Part shown: positions 7,430-14,876 of the stretch, piece after piece
Layout of the letters: the number at the start of each line of letters is the position of its first letter
Position numbering within the stretch: position 1 is the stretch's first letter
NCBI GenBank assembly: GCA_023398375.1
Contig: JAEWSH010000018.1
Span: 62,001-126,000, forward strand
DNA: 64,000 nt
Source of the DNA: Bacillota bacterium
GTDB taxonomy: Bacteria; Bacillota; Clostridia; Lachnospirales; Lachnospiraceae
Direction of reading: 5' to 3'
Translations under genes and position numbers: made by a program
The notes under the pieces: model-generated
Database searches by the model: none
What the model was told of the DNA's origin: nothing
Seen by the model: the letters and a program-made list of their open reading frames with translations, nothing else

Positions 7430-8005
7430 ATGGATATTGCAAAGTATGAGGATAAAGTGGATTACGATGTATTGATTGCAGCCTGTCTATTGCATGATAT
7501 CGGACGAAAAGAACAATTTGAGGATCCAAAAGTATGCCATGCAGCAGTTGGCGCTGATAAAGCGTACAATTATCTGATAGAACATCACTGGGGGCATTCC
7601 GATGCACAGGAAGTAAAAGCGTGTATCATAGCACATCGTTTCAGGACGGATCATATTCCTGAAAGCATAGAGTCTAAAATATTGTTTGATGCAGACAAGT
7701 TGGATGTTACAGGCACATTAGGAATTGCAAGAACATTATTATATAAAGGATATGTATCAGAGGCCTTATACTTATTAAAGGAGGATGGTTCCGTGTCCGA
7801 CGGAAGTGATGACGATAAACCTTCGTTTTTCCAAGAATACAAATTCAAATTAGAAAACCTGTATGATAAATTTTATACTAGACGCGGTATTGAATTATCT
7901 ATAGAAAGGCAAAAGTCGGCGGTTGATTTTTATAACAATATGCTGCGGGAAGTACGATCATCTTATGCATTGGGAAAAGAGCAGCTGAATATTGTATATG
8001 ATTGA
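7430..8005 (+). pseudogene. HD-domain phosphohydrolase gene lacking its 5' end (copy 2)
   Basis: 191 residues from the first ATG. It contains the HD metal-binding centre (LLHDIGRKEQF), a downstream HRF segment and FDADKLD, followed by the ENLYDKFYTRRG C-terminal region shared with copy 1 (1503-1745). The N-terminal 30 or so residues, including the first metal-ligand His kept in copy 1, are absent. Homology to an intact protein appears to begin at or just before this ATG, which probably corresponds to an internal codon. No ribosome binding site is visible in front of it. HD proteins of this type hydrolyse nucleotides or other phosphate esters; without its first His this copy is probably inactive. 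It is followed at 8059 by the paralogous small gene. Confidence 0.7.
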
Positions 8006-8058
8006 AACTATTTGTTCGGTTTGTTTAAAATAAAATGTAAAAGGGAGACCAGGAGAAC

Positions 8059-8325
8059 ATGATTACTATTTTTAACAGGGTAAGTGTCTATATTGGATAT
8101 GATAATATAGAATTTAATCGTATCAGAGAAGCTTTAGAATACCATAAAATTAAGTATACATATAATGTAAAGAATCCAATGGGACAATGGACAGGAAGAG
8201 GATCTGTGCGAGGCAATATAGGAAGTGCCGGGCAGCCAAGTAATTTGAGCTATGAATATGAAATCTTTATAGATAAAAAAGATAAAGAACAAGCTATGAA
8301 TGCGGTGAAAAGGCAAATTATATAA
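8059..8325 (+). CDS. Conserved small protein, paralogue of 1795-2058
   Basis: 88 residues, nearly identical to the 87-residue protein at 1795-2058. The differences are scattered substitutions (F/Y14, LNK/YHK, Q/P and others) and a different C-terminal end (KRQII against KLMN). An AGGAGA motif lies upstream. No known catalytic motif is visible. Both copies stayed intact while their HD neighbours broke, which suggests that this gene is the part still under selection. It ends 35 bases from the convergent histidine kinase gene. Confidence 0.65.
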   Translation: MITIFNRVSVYIGYDNIEFNRIREALEYHKIKYTYNVKNPMGQWTGRGSVRGNIGSAGQPSNLSYEYEIFIDKKDKEQAMNAVKRQII

Positions 8326-8359
8326 CTAAATTCCAGTTCCAGCTGAAATGATCTTGATC

Positions 8360-9658
8360 TTAGTCAACAGCTGGAAGCGAAAAAGAGAAAGTTGCCCCAC
8401 CATTTGGGGTATCCTGCACCATGATCGTACTGTGATGCGCGTCTATAATTTCTTGCGCGATGCAAAGACCAAGACCAAAATGCGTATTGGTCTTACGGGA
8501 TTTATCACAGCGGTAGAAACGCTCAAAGATAAGTGGTTTATCGGAATCTGAAATACCGATACCAGTATCGATCACGTAGACGAAAAACTTAGCATTGGCT
8601 GGATGATCGGAATATTGCAGAGCGAGTGTAATCGTTCCCGACTTAGGAGTATAGCTGATGGCATTATGAAGAAGAATAGTTATCACCTGTTCCATACGGG
8701 ACTTATCACAATGACATAATGGAAGTGACTCATCCGGCAGCTGGATCTGTAATGATAAATGATGTTCTGCTGCCAGTGGCTGAAAGGATTCATAACAATT
8801 CAATAATAGGGTATCTAATTCAACGTTTTCCATCTGGATTTGCATATTCTTATTATCTGCATTTGCAAGTGTGAGCATATCATTTACCAATGCGGACATA
8901 CGGAATCCTTCGGACTCTATAATCTGCATAAAATCAACGTTTCTTTCAGGGGAAGACTTGCGCATGGCAGATATCGAAGAGAGCATGACGGCTAACGGAG
9001 TGCGCAGCTCATGGGAGGCAGCAGCAACAAAGCGGGTTTGTTTCGTTTGGTTTTCTTCGATCGGTTTCAGGAGATATCTGGTATAATACCAGGAAAACAG
9101 AGTAAGAATTATCATCGCAAAAACATCTATGCAGGCAAAGATGATTCGCTGGGTATGTATCTGATGCTGCAGAGCATGAAGGGAAGAAAGGATGACGATC
9201 TGCAGATTGCCGTTACCTTGCGTAGGGGCAGCAATACATACATAATAGGATTCGTCAGTATCTTGAGAAAAAAATTTTTTTACCATATATGGTCTGCCTG
9301 ACGAAGAATCATCTGTGTTATTATCTAAGGAGTTATAATAAGAACGTGCTTCATCCGCTGCGGCAGCATTTTCTTTTTTTGAAGGTAATGAATTAGAAAG
9401 AAAAGCGACATTTCTGTCATAAATATAAATAGAATATGTATTTGCCGCTTCCATCTGGCTGATCCATTTTTGTGTAATCACATTTTGTGTTTCCAGATTA
9501 GTCAATAAGGTATTCATATCATTTTGGAAAGACAGATAGCTGTTCGTTAGTAAATTTTGGTTCGCAACGTAAAGATAACATAAAGACATAAAAATAATAA
9601 TAGCAGAAGTAATACCGCTGAATAAAATTGTGAACCTGAAATGAACTTTTTTAAACAT
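8360..9658 (-). CDS. Sensor histidine kinase of an OmpR-type pair
   Basis: 432 residues, starting at 9658 after GGAGGA; the start overlaps the stop of the regulator gene by eight bases, so the two are translationally coupled. Two membrane segments (about residues 9-30 and 178-200) flank an extracellular sensor of about 150 residues. The cytoplasmic part has the phospho-acceptor H-box (ASHELRTPLAVM), an N-box, and the ATP-binding G-boxes DTGIGIS and FGLGLCIAQEI. This is the classical HisKA/HATPase_c layout. The pair reads away from the 10479 transport operon and most likely controls it; direct repeats fitting an OmpR-type regulator lie in the shared intergenic region. The extracellular domain is not a family I recognise. 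Confidence 0.9.
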   Translation of the reverse strand: MFKKVHFRFTILFSGITSAIIIFMSLCYLYVANQNLLTNSYLSFQNDMNTLLTNLETQNVITQKWISQMEAANTYSIYIYDRNVAFLSNSLPSKKENAAAADEARSYYNSLDNNTDDSSSGRPYMVKKFFSQDTDESYYVCIAAPTQGNGNLQIVILSSLHALQHQIHTQRIIFACIDVFAMIILTLFSWYYTRYLLKPIEENQTKQTRFVAAASHELRTPLAVMLSSISAMRKSSPERNVDFMQIIESEGFRMSALVNDMLTLANADNKNMQIQMENVELDTLLLNCYESFQPLAAEHHLSLQIQLPDESLPLCHCDKSRMEQVITILLHNAISYTPKSGTITLALQYSDHPANAKFFVYVIDTGIGISDSDKPLIFERFYRCDKSRKTNTHFGLGLCIAQEIIDAHHSTIMVQDTPNGGATFSFSLPAVD

Positions 9659-10337
9659 TTGATTCCTCCATACAGTAGCCAATGCCGCGCACCGTCCTGA
9701 GTACAGCCGTACTTTGGACGGTTTTTAAACGGCGTCTGAGAAAATGGATATAATTATCCAGATTTCCTTCTTCGATATCGGATTCAAGGCCCCAGACTTT
9801 GGATAATAGAGTATTCCGGGGAAGGACCTGATTGTGATTGCGGATAAAAAATTCCATAAGATTACTTTCACGTTTTGATAAAGTACAAACAACTCCGGTC
9901 GGACCAGCTAAGGTTTTTTCGTTTGCCTTATAACATACATCACTGAAATGCAATTCTTCGGAATTGCTGTTCCAAATAAAAGGGCGGCGGTTTATGCTGC
10001 GGATGCGGGCCATCAATTCGGCAAAGGCGAACGGCTTTACCAGATAATCATCGGCACCTGCGTCCAGTCCTGTTACTTTATCCGACAACTCTCCAAGAGC
10101 AGTCAACATAATGACAGGAGTCATGTATTTCTGGCTTCTCATTTTCTGTAAGATTGTAATCCCATCCACAGAGGGCAGCATGCGGTCTAACAATATCAAG
10201 TCATAAATATTCTGTTCGATATAATAAAGCGCTTCTTCTCCGTCACCGCAGATATCTGTCTCAATTTGCTCTTGTGCTAACTGATAAGTCAGAGAAGTAC
10301 ATAGATTCCTATCATCTTCCACTAATAAAATTCTCAT
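9651..10337 (-). CDS. OmpR/PhoB-family response regulator
   Basis: 228 residues. The start at 10337 has GGAGG upstream, and MRILLVEDD is the usual start of a receiver domain. The phospho-acceptor is Asp51 (LILLDRMLP), with the acidic pair at positions 8-9 and Lys in YLVKPFAF. The C-terminal half is a winged-helix DNA-binding domain (SKRESNLMEFFIRN, then SKVWGLESDIEEGNLDNYIH). It is transcribed before its partner kinase and divergently from the lipoprotein/permease operon at 10479. The tandem TTTTAGAG repeats in between have the 11-bp period bound by this family, which makes autoregulation and activation of the operon likely. Confidence 0.92.
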   Translation of the reverse strand: MRILLVEDDRNLCTSLTYQLAQEQIETDICGDGEEALYYIEQNIYDLILLDRMLPSVDGITILQKMRSQKYMTPVIMLTALGELSDKVTGLDAGADDYLVKPFAFAELMARIRSINRRPFIWNSNSEELHFSDVCYKANEKTLAGPTGVVCTLSKRESNLMEFFIRNHNQVLPRNTLLSKVWGLESDIEEGNLDNYIHFLRRRLKTVQSTAVLRTVRGIGYCMEESNV

Positions 10338-10411
10338 GTTCGAACCTCCACCGATTTTGAATATTTTGGATTGTAAAAAGTGTAGCACAGAAATCTTTAA
10401 AAATCCTCTAA

Positions 10412-10446
10412 TTTTAGAGCATTTTTAGAGAAAACAGTGATATGAT
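10412..10446 (+). promoter_or_regulatory. Candidate regulator box and -10 of the 10479 operon
   Basis: Two direct repeats of TTTTAGAG (10412-10419 and 10423-10430) have an 11-bp period. TATGAT follows at 10441-10446 as a good -10, with no consensus -35; the repeats occupy the -35 position. This is the usual architecture of a promoter activated by an OmpR-type regulator, here presumably the one encoded at 9651-10337. Confidence 0.55.
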
Positions 10447-10478
10447 AGCTCACGTATCATAAAAAAAGGAGGAACACG

Positions 10479-12890
10479 ATGAAAGACAAGAATAATACTG
10501 AGATGAACAATAAGAATAGAAATTGGAAAAAGATAAGCTTCATAAGTCTGTTATCTGCAATCCTAATAGCTTTGAGCGGATGTGGGGAGAATGCAGAGCA
10601 GACGGAGACAACAAACAGTAAGGCGGGAATGGGACGTTATGTAGAACAAGCAATTTCTGCAAAAGAAGATATGGGAAGAATCGATGGATTCACGAAACAG
10701 AAGGATGGCAGCCTGGTTGCATTCAGTTACAATAATGGAGTGTTCCGCTCCAAAGACGAGGGAACTACATGGACGAAGGAAGATTCCTGGTTCGACCCGA
10801 TGAAGGGGGAATACTTGTTGGATGTTGCTACGAGTGCACAAGGTGAATATGCATATAGTTACATACCGTCGGCGAGTGCAGCAGCAGATACAGGGAACAC
10901 AGAAGAAGTCAGCGTGAACACAGAAGAAAAAAATCAAGAAGTAACGCAGGAGGACGTAGAAGGAACATCAGAAGAAGAGGACTCCTTCGTTCAGGATCAT
11001 CTGACCCTGAATGCACATTATGCGTATGTAGACGGAAATGGTCAGTCAAAAGAGGTAAAGGTTCAATTGCCGGAATTAGGTGAGAAGAATTATTTGAATC
11101 AAATAGCCTTCTTACAAGATGGAACTATGATCGGTGCAGAAGCAGATACGGGTACGGTCTACACCATTGAGAAAGAGAGTGGTAAAACGACAAAATTGTT
11201 TACAACAGATGCCTATGTAAACTATCTGTCTGTAATAAGCCAGTATATACTGGCAATCTCCGGAGATCAGATATATATATATAATGTAAAGACCAGTCAG
11301 TTGGATTCAGATCAAACTTTGACGGATTTTATAAAGCAGCAGAAATTAGACTTTACTTATACATCAGGAGGAAATTTGTCGCCTTTGCAAATAATTGAAG
11401 GAGATTCAGCGGATACGGTCTATGTTGCCTGTAGAAGTGGAGTTTATCGTCATGTGATCGGCGGAAGTGCGATGGAGCAATTGATAGATGGGGGCTTAAG
11501 TACTTTAGGAAATCCATCCGTGACCTTAGTGGCAATCTATTATAGAACAGACGGATCTTTCGTAGCATACTTTACGGGAAACAAACTGGTGCGTTACGTA
11601 TATGATGCCCAGGTATCTGCAGTACCAGAAAAAGAATTGAAGGTCTATAGTCTGCTTGATAACAGCACCGTACGTCAGGCAATTTCCGGATATCAGCAGA
11701 AGAATCCCAACGTATACGTGAATTATGAAGTAGGCATGTCCGGGACCGATGCTGTTACTGCTGAAGATGCCATAAAGAATCTGAATACGAAATTAATGAC
11801 CGGAAATGCACCGGATATATTGGTATTAGATGGACTTCCGCAGGATACCTACATGGAAAAAGGTATGTTATTAGATCTGAGTACTTATATGAAAGAGGTA
11901 GAAGAACAATTATTCACCAATATCAGTAATGTGTATGAAAAAGAGGGAGCGGTCTATGCCATGCCGGCTAAGTTCCAGATTCCCGTGGTGATGGGAAATA
12001 AGGAAGTGGTAAGACAGATAACAGATATCGTATCGCTAAAAGAAGCAGCAGAGCAATTACGAGAGGGGCAGCCAGATGGAACAATTCTAGGTACCTATCA
12101 GCCGGAAGAATTAATCAGGTTATTGGCACTGGTGAATGCGCCGAATTGGGTGGATACAGACGGCAACCCGGATAGAGAGGCCTTGACAGAGTTCCTAACA
12201 GAGAGTGCACATATCTATGAAGCAGAGCAGTCTGGTATTACAGAAGCACAAAAGCAGGCCCATGAAGAAGAAAGAGTTAATTATGCAGATATGGATTCCT
12301 TGTATACGGATACATCCTATACAGCATTTAATTATTATGCAGATATGCAGGCATTGTCACTTGGCAAGATAAGTGCAATACAATTAAACTTTTCAAATGT
12401 AACATCTGTCATGGACGCTGACAATGAAACGGATTATGGATTATGGAAAGCAGGAGCCAACAATGTATTTATACCGAGTGCCATTATGAGTGTAAATGCA
12501 AAAACAAAGGAAACACAATTAGCTGTAGATTTCATAAAAGAGGTATTTGCAAAAGATACCCAATCCATTGATTTATCTGATGGATTTCCGGTCAATAAGG
12601 AAGGTCTAACGGAAATGCAGAAAAATCCAAATGGAGATGAAGAATTTGGAACCATCGGAATGATTGATGAAACAGGCAAAGAAGTGGATCTTTCGATCCG
12701 CTGGCCATCGGCAGAACAATTGCAGAGACTTGAGGATATCATGATATCGCTGGACACACCAAATACAATCGATGTCATGCTGCTTACTACTGTGGAAGAA
12801 TGTACGCCAAAAGTTTGGCAGGGTGACATGTCGGTGGAGGAAGCCGTAAATGAAATTGTTAACAAAATGCAGATCCGTATGTCCGAATAG
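10479..12890 (+). CDS. Lipoprotein: propeller-like domain fused to sugar-binding protein
   Basis: 803 residues, about twice the size of a usual ABC sugar-binding protein. The basic N-terminus and hydrophobic stretch end in a lipobox (ALSGC), so it is lipid-anchored outside the membrane. Residues about 60-380 look like a beta-propeller, with an Asp-box (RSKDEGTTWTK), repeated DGT/GxxY strands and an acidic Glu-rich insert near 140-170. From about residue 385 (LKVYSLLDN) to the end it is a family 1 extracellular solute-binding domain with PDILVLDGLPQDTYMEKGML and a conserved AVDFIKEVF late segment. The two permease genes follow; the first overlaps this gene by 41 bases. The propeller may bind a polysaccharide or wall polymer and present it to the importer; that is inference. 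Confidence 0.82.
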   Translation: MKDKNNTEMNNKNRNWKKISFISLLSAILIALSGCGENAEQTETTNSKAGMGRYVEQAISAKEDMGRIDGFTKQKDGSLVAFSYNNGVFRSKDEGTTWTKEDSWFDPMKGEYLLDVATSAQGEYAYSYIPSASAAADTGNTEEVSVNTEEKNQEVTQEDVEGTSEEEDSFVQDHLTLNAHYAYVDGNGQSKEVKVQLPELGEKNYLNQIAFLQDGTMIGAEADTGTVYTIEKESGKTTKLFTTDAYVNYLSVISQYILAISGDQIYIYNVKTSQLDSDQTLTDFIKQQKLDFTYTSGGNLSPLQIIEGDSADTVYVACRSGVYRHVIGGSAMEQLIDGGLSTLGNPSVTLVAIYYRTDGSFVAYFTGNKLVRYVYDAQVSAVPEKELKVYSLLDNSTVRQAISGYQQKNPNVYVNYEVGMSGTDAVTAEDAIKNLNTKLMTGNAPDILVLDGLPQDTYMEKGMLLDLSTYMKEVEEQLFTNISNVYEKEGAVYAMPAKFQIPVVMGNKEVVRQITDIVSLKEAAEQLREGQPDGTILGTYQPEELIRLLALVNAPNWVDTDGNPDREALTEFLTESAHIYEAEQSGITEAQKQAHEEERVNYADMDSLYTDTSYTAFNYYADMQALSLGKISAIQLNFSNVTSVMDADNETDYGLWKAGANNVFIPSAIMSVNAKTKETQLAVDFIKEVFAKDTQSIDLSDGFPVNKEGLTEMQKNPNGDEEFGTIGMIDETGKEVDLSIRWPSAEQLQRLEDIMISLDTPNTIDVMLLTTVEECTPKVWQGDMSVEEAVNEIVNKMQIRMSE

Positions 12891-13722
12891 AATAAAAAAA
12901 CGCAGTATCAGAATCCTATTTTTGCTTCCCAGTCTTATAGGAATATGCATTTTCAATTTGATTCCTTTTGTGGATGTAACGAGAAGATCGTTCCTGACCT
13001 CCGTCACCGGACAATTTGCAGGTATTTCCAATTATGGAACAATCTTACATAACCAGGCTTTTTTACTGGCGGTAGGAAATACCGGTAAATTTGTATTAGT
13101 ATGTATCCCTTTATTAATGTTGATATCGCTGGTAATAGCACTTGTGATCAGTGAAATGGCATATTTACAGACCATAAAAATATGTTATCTGATACCACTG
13201 GCGATACCGACCGCTACGGTCGTGCTGATCTGGAAAATTTTGTTCTTAAAGCAAGGAATACTGAATGGAATACTGCATACGCGGGGATTGGCAGCGGTAG
13301 ATTTTATGGGAAGTGAGGCTGCTTTCTGGGTGTTGGTACTCAGTTATGTATGGAAGAATCTTGGCTATACGATGATTCTTTGGATGGCGGGAATCTACAG
13401 TATTTCAGAGAGTGTATTAGAGTCGGCAGCAATGGATGGAGCCACACAGTGGCAGAAGATCCATTATATTATCCTGCCGCAGTTGAAAACAACTGCAGAT
13501 ATCATACTGATACTGTCTTTTCTGAATTCTTTTAAAGTATTCCGTGAAGCATATCTGGTTGCGGGCTCTTATCCATATAAAAGCATATACTTACTGCAGC
13601 ATTTATTTAATAACTGGTTCTTGAATCTGGATTTGGATAAAATGGCGGCAGCCACTGTTCTTATTGCAGTATTTCTGTTTTTTGCAGTCATGTTACTGCA
13701 ATTTCGGTGGGATAAAGTGTGA
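12850..13722 (+). CDS. Sugar ABC importer permease, MalF/UgpA type
   Basis: 290 residues with six membrane segments. The EAA loop (ESAAMDGATQWQKIHYIILP) contains the conserved Ala-x-x-x-Asp-Gly-Ala motif that docks the ATPase. The start lies inside the end of the lipoprotein gene; GGAGG nine bases upstream supports it, so translation is coupled. Family function: half of the transmembrane channel of a carbohydrate importer. No ATPase gene is nearby, so a shared MsmK-type ATPase is likely. The stop codon overlaps the first arm of the repeat hairpin at 13717. Confidence 0.88.
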   Translation: MKLLTKCRSVCPNRIKKRSIRILFLLPSLIGICIFNLIPFVDVTRRSFLTSVTGQFAGISNYGTILHNQAFLLAVGNTGKFVLVCIPLLMLISLVIALVISEMAYLQTIKICYLIPLAIPTATVVLIWKILFLKQGILNGILHTRGLAAVDFMGSEAAFWVLVLSYVWKNLGYTMILWMAGIYSISESVLESAAMDGATQWQKIHYIILPQLKTTADIILILSFLNSFKVFREAYLVAGSYPYKSIYLLQHLFNNWFLNLDLDKMAAATVLIAVFLFFAVMLLQFRWDKV

Positions 13723-13825
13723 GAAGGAATTCTAAGCAGCCCAAATGCCGCTGCTAAGAATTCCTAAATCTCACACAGGAAGAAGCCTCTTGCGAGTCTT
13801 CTTCTCACTGATTACTTGTGCCGCT
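13717..13825 (+). repeat. Paired-hairpin intergenic element, copy 1
   Basis: About 109 bp. Hairpin 1: GTGTGAG (13717-13723) pairs with CTCACAC (13770-13776), enclosing GGAATTCTAAGCAGC/GCTGCTAAGAATTCC (one mismatch). Hairpin 2 (13779-13804): GAAGAAG-C-CTC, loop TTGC, GAG-T-CTTCTTC. Copy 2 at 14739-14846 keeps the layout, including the single C/T mismatch, but changes the inner stem to CGC/GCG. Such compensatory change points to selection on RNA or DNA structure. Confidence 0.7.
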
Positions 13826-13849
13826 TATAAATTTAAAATATTAATTGGA

Positions 13850-14737
13850 ATGCATGCTCAAAGCATGCAGATGGGTATCAAATTGAAGAAAAGCAAGTGG
13901 AAAGAAAGAGTGATATTCCTATTCATAGGTGTCACTGTGAGTATTATATGTCTGCCGATCTTAATGGTGATTCTGGGTTCGTTTAAAAGCGGATATGAAC
14001 TAAGGTCTGCTCTTGCACCAATCATATGGAATCAGGATCGTTATATGAAGTGGTATATACTGCCGGCATATCCTACAATGACGCATTATATAAAATTGCT
14101 ATTTCGGACTCCGCAATTCTTTGTGGTATTCTGGAATTCCTTTGGTATGGTGACTGCCATTCTGTCAGGACAGATAATCATTGCGATTCCAGCTGCATGG
14201 GCTTTTGCAAGATTTGATTTTCGTGGGAAAAAGCTACTGTTTGCAGGTTACATCGTACTCATGATGATGCCGTTTCAGGTGACCATGTTACCTAATTATC
14301 TGGTGCTCGATGCATTGCATCTTATGAATACATCCTGGGCCGTGATATTACCTGGAATATTCTCCGCATTTCCGGTATTTCTTATCTATAAAGGCTTCGC
14401 GCAGATACCTGATGCTTTAATAGAAGCAGCAAAGATTGATGGTGCAGATGAAATAGTGATATTTACGAGAATAGGTATCCCACTGGGGGCGGCGGGCATC
14501 TTATCTGCGTTGGTATTGGGATATCTGGAGTACTGGAATCTTGTGGAACAGCCGCTTGCTTTTCTGCAGGATAAAGAAAAGTGGCCGCTGTCATTATATC
14601 TGCCGGACATAGGATTAGATTCGGCGGGGATAGCTTTGGCGGCATCTGTCATTATGTTGATACCGGCCATGCTTGTATTTTTGATGGGGCAGGACTATCT
14701 GGAGAAGGGAATCGTAGCATCGGCTATCAAGGAATAA
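13850..14737 (+). CDS. Sugar ABC importer permease, MalG/UgpE type
   Basis: About 295 residues with six membrane segments. The EAA loop is EAAKIDGADEIVIFTRIGIP, and the C-terminus ends EKGIVASAIKE, a variant of the usual GAVKG ending. The start is uncertain: 13850, 13865 and 13871 are all in frame and none has a strong ribosome binding site. The 5' end lies just after repeat element copy 1 and contains TGCATGC/GCATGCA, a short hairpin that could hide or expose the start. It pairs with the permease at 12850 to form the membrane channel. Copy 2 of the repeat element follows immediately after the stop. Confidence 0.85.
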   Translation: MHAQSMQMGIKLKKSKWKERVIFLFIGVTVSIICLPILMVILGSFKSGYELRSALAPIIWNQDRYMKWYILPAYPTMTHYIKLLFRTPQFFVVFWNSFGMVTAILSGQIIIAIPAAWAFARFDFRGKKLLFAGYIVLMMMPFQVTMLPNYLVLDALHLMNTSWAVILPGIFSAFPVFLIYKGFAQIPDALIEAAKIDGADEIVIFTRIGIPLGAAGILSALVLGYLEYWNLVEQPLAFLQDKEKWPLSLYLPDIGLDSAGIALAASVIMLIPAMLVFLMGQDYLEKGIVASAIKE

Positions 14738-14738
14738 A

Positions 14739-14846
14739 GTGTAAAAATAATTTCTAATAAAAGCGTAAGAACCGCTTTTAAGAAATACTAAGTCTCACAC
14801 GGGAAGAAGCCGCAAGCGTCTTCTTCTCCCTATTATTTGTGCTGCT
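14739..14846 (+). repeat. Paired-hairpin intergenic element, copy 2
   Basis: About 108 bp, with the same order of parts as copy 1 at 13717. Shared segments include CTAA-TCTCACAC-GGAAGAAGCC and TTGTGC-GCT. Hairpin 1 inner stem is an ATTTCT..TAAAAGCG arm against CGCTTTTAAGAAAT. Hairpin 2 (14803-14826) is GAAGAAG-C-CGC, loop AA, GCG-T-CTTCTTC. The inner 3-bp stem differs from copy 1 by a paired change. It separates the permease from the HlyD-like gene. Confidence 0.7.
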
Positions 14847-14876
14847 AGTAGCTGTATGTCGGGAGGTATGAAAAGA

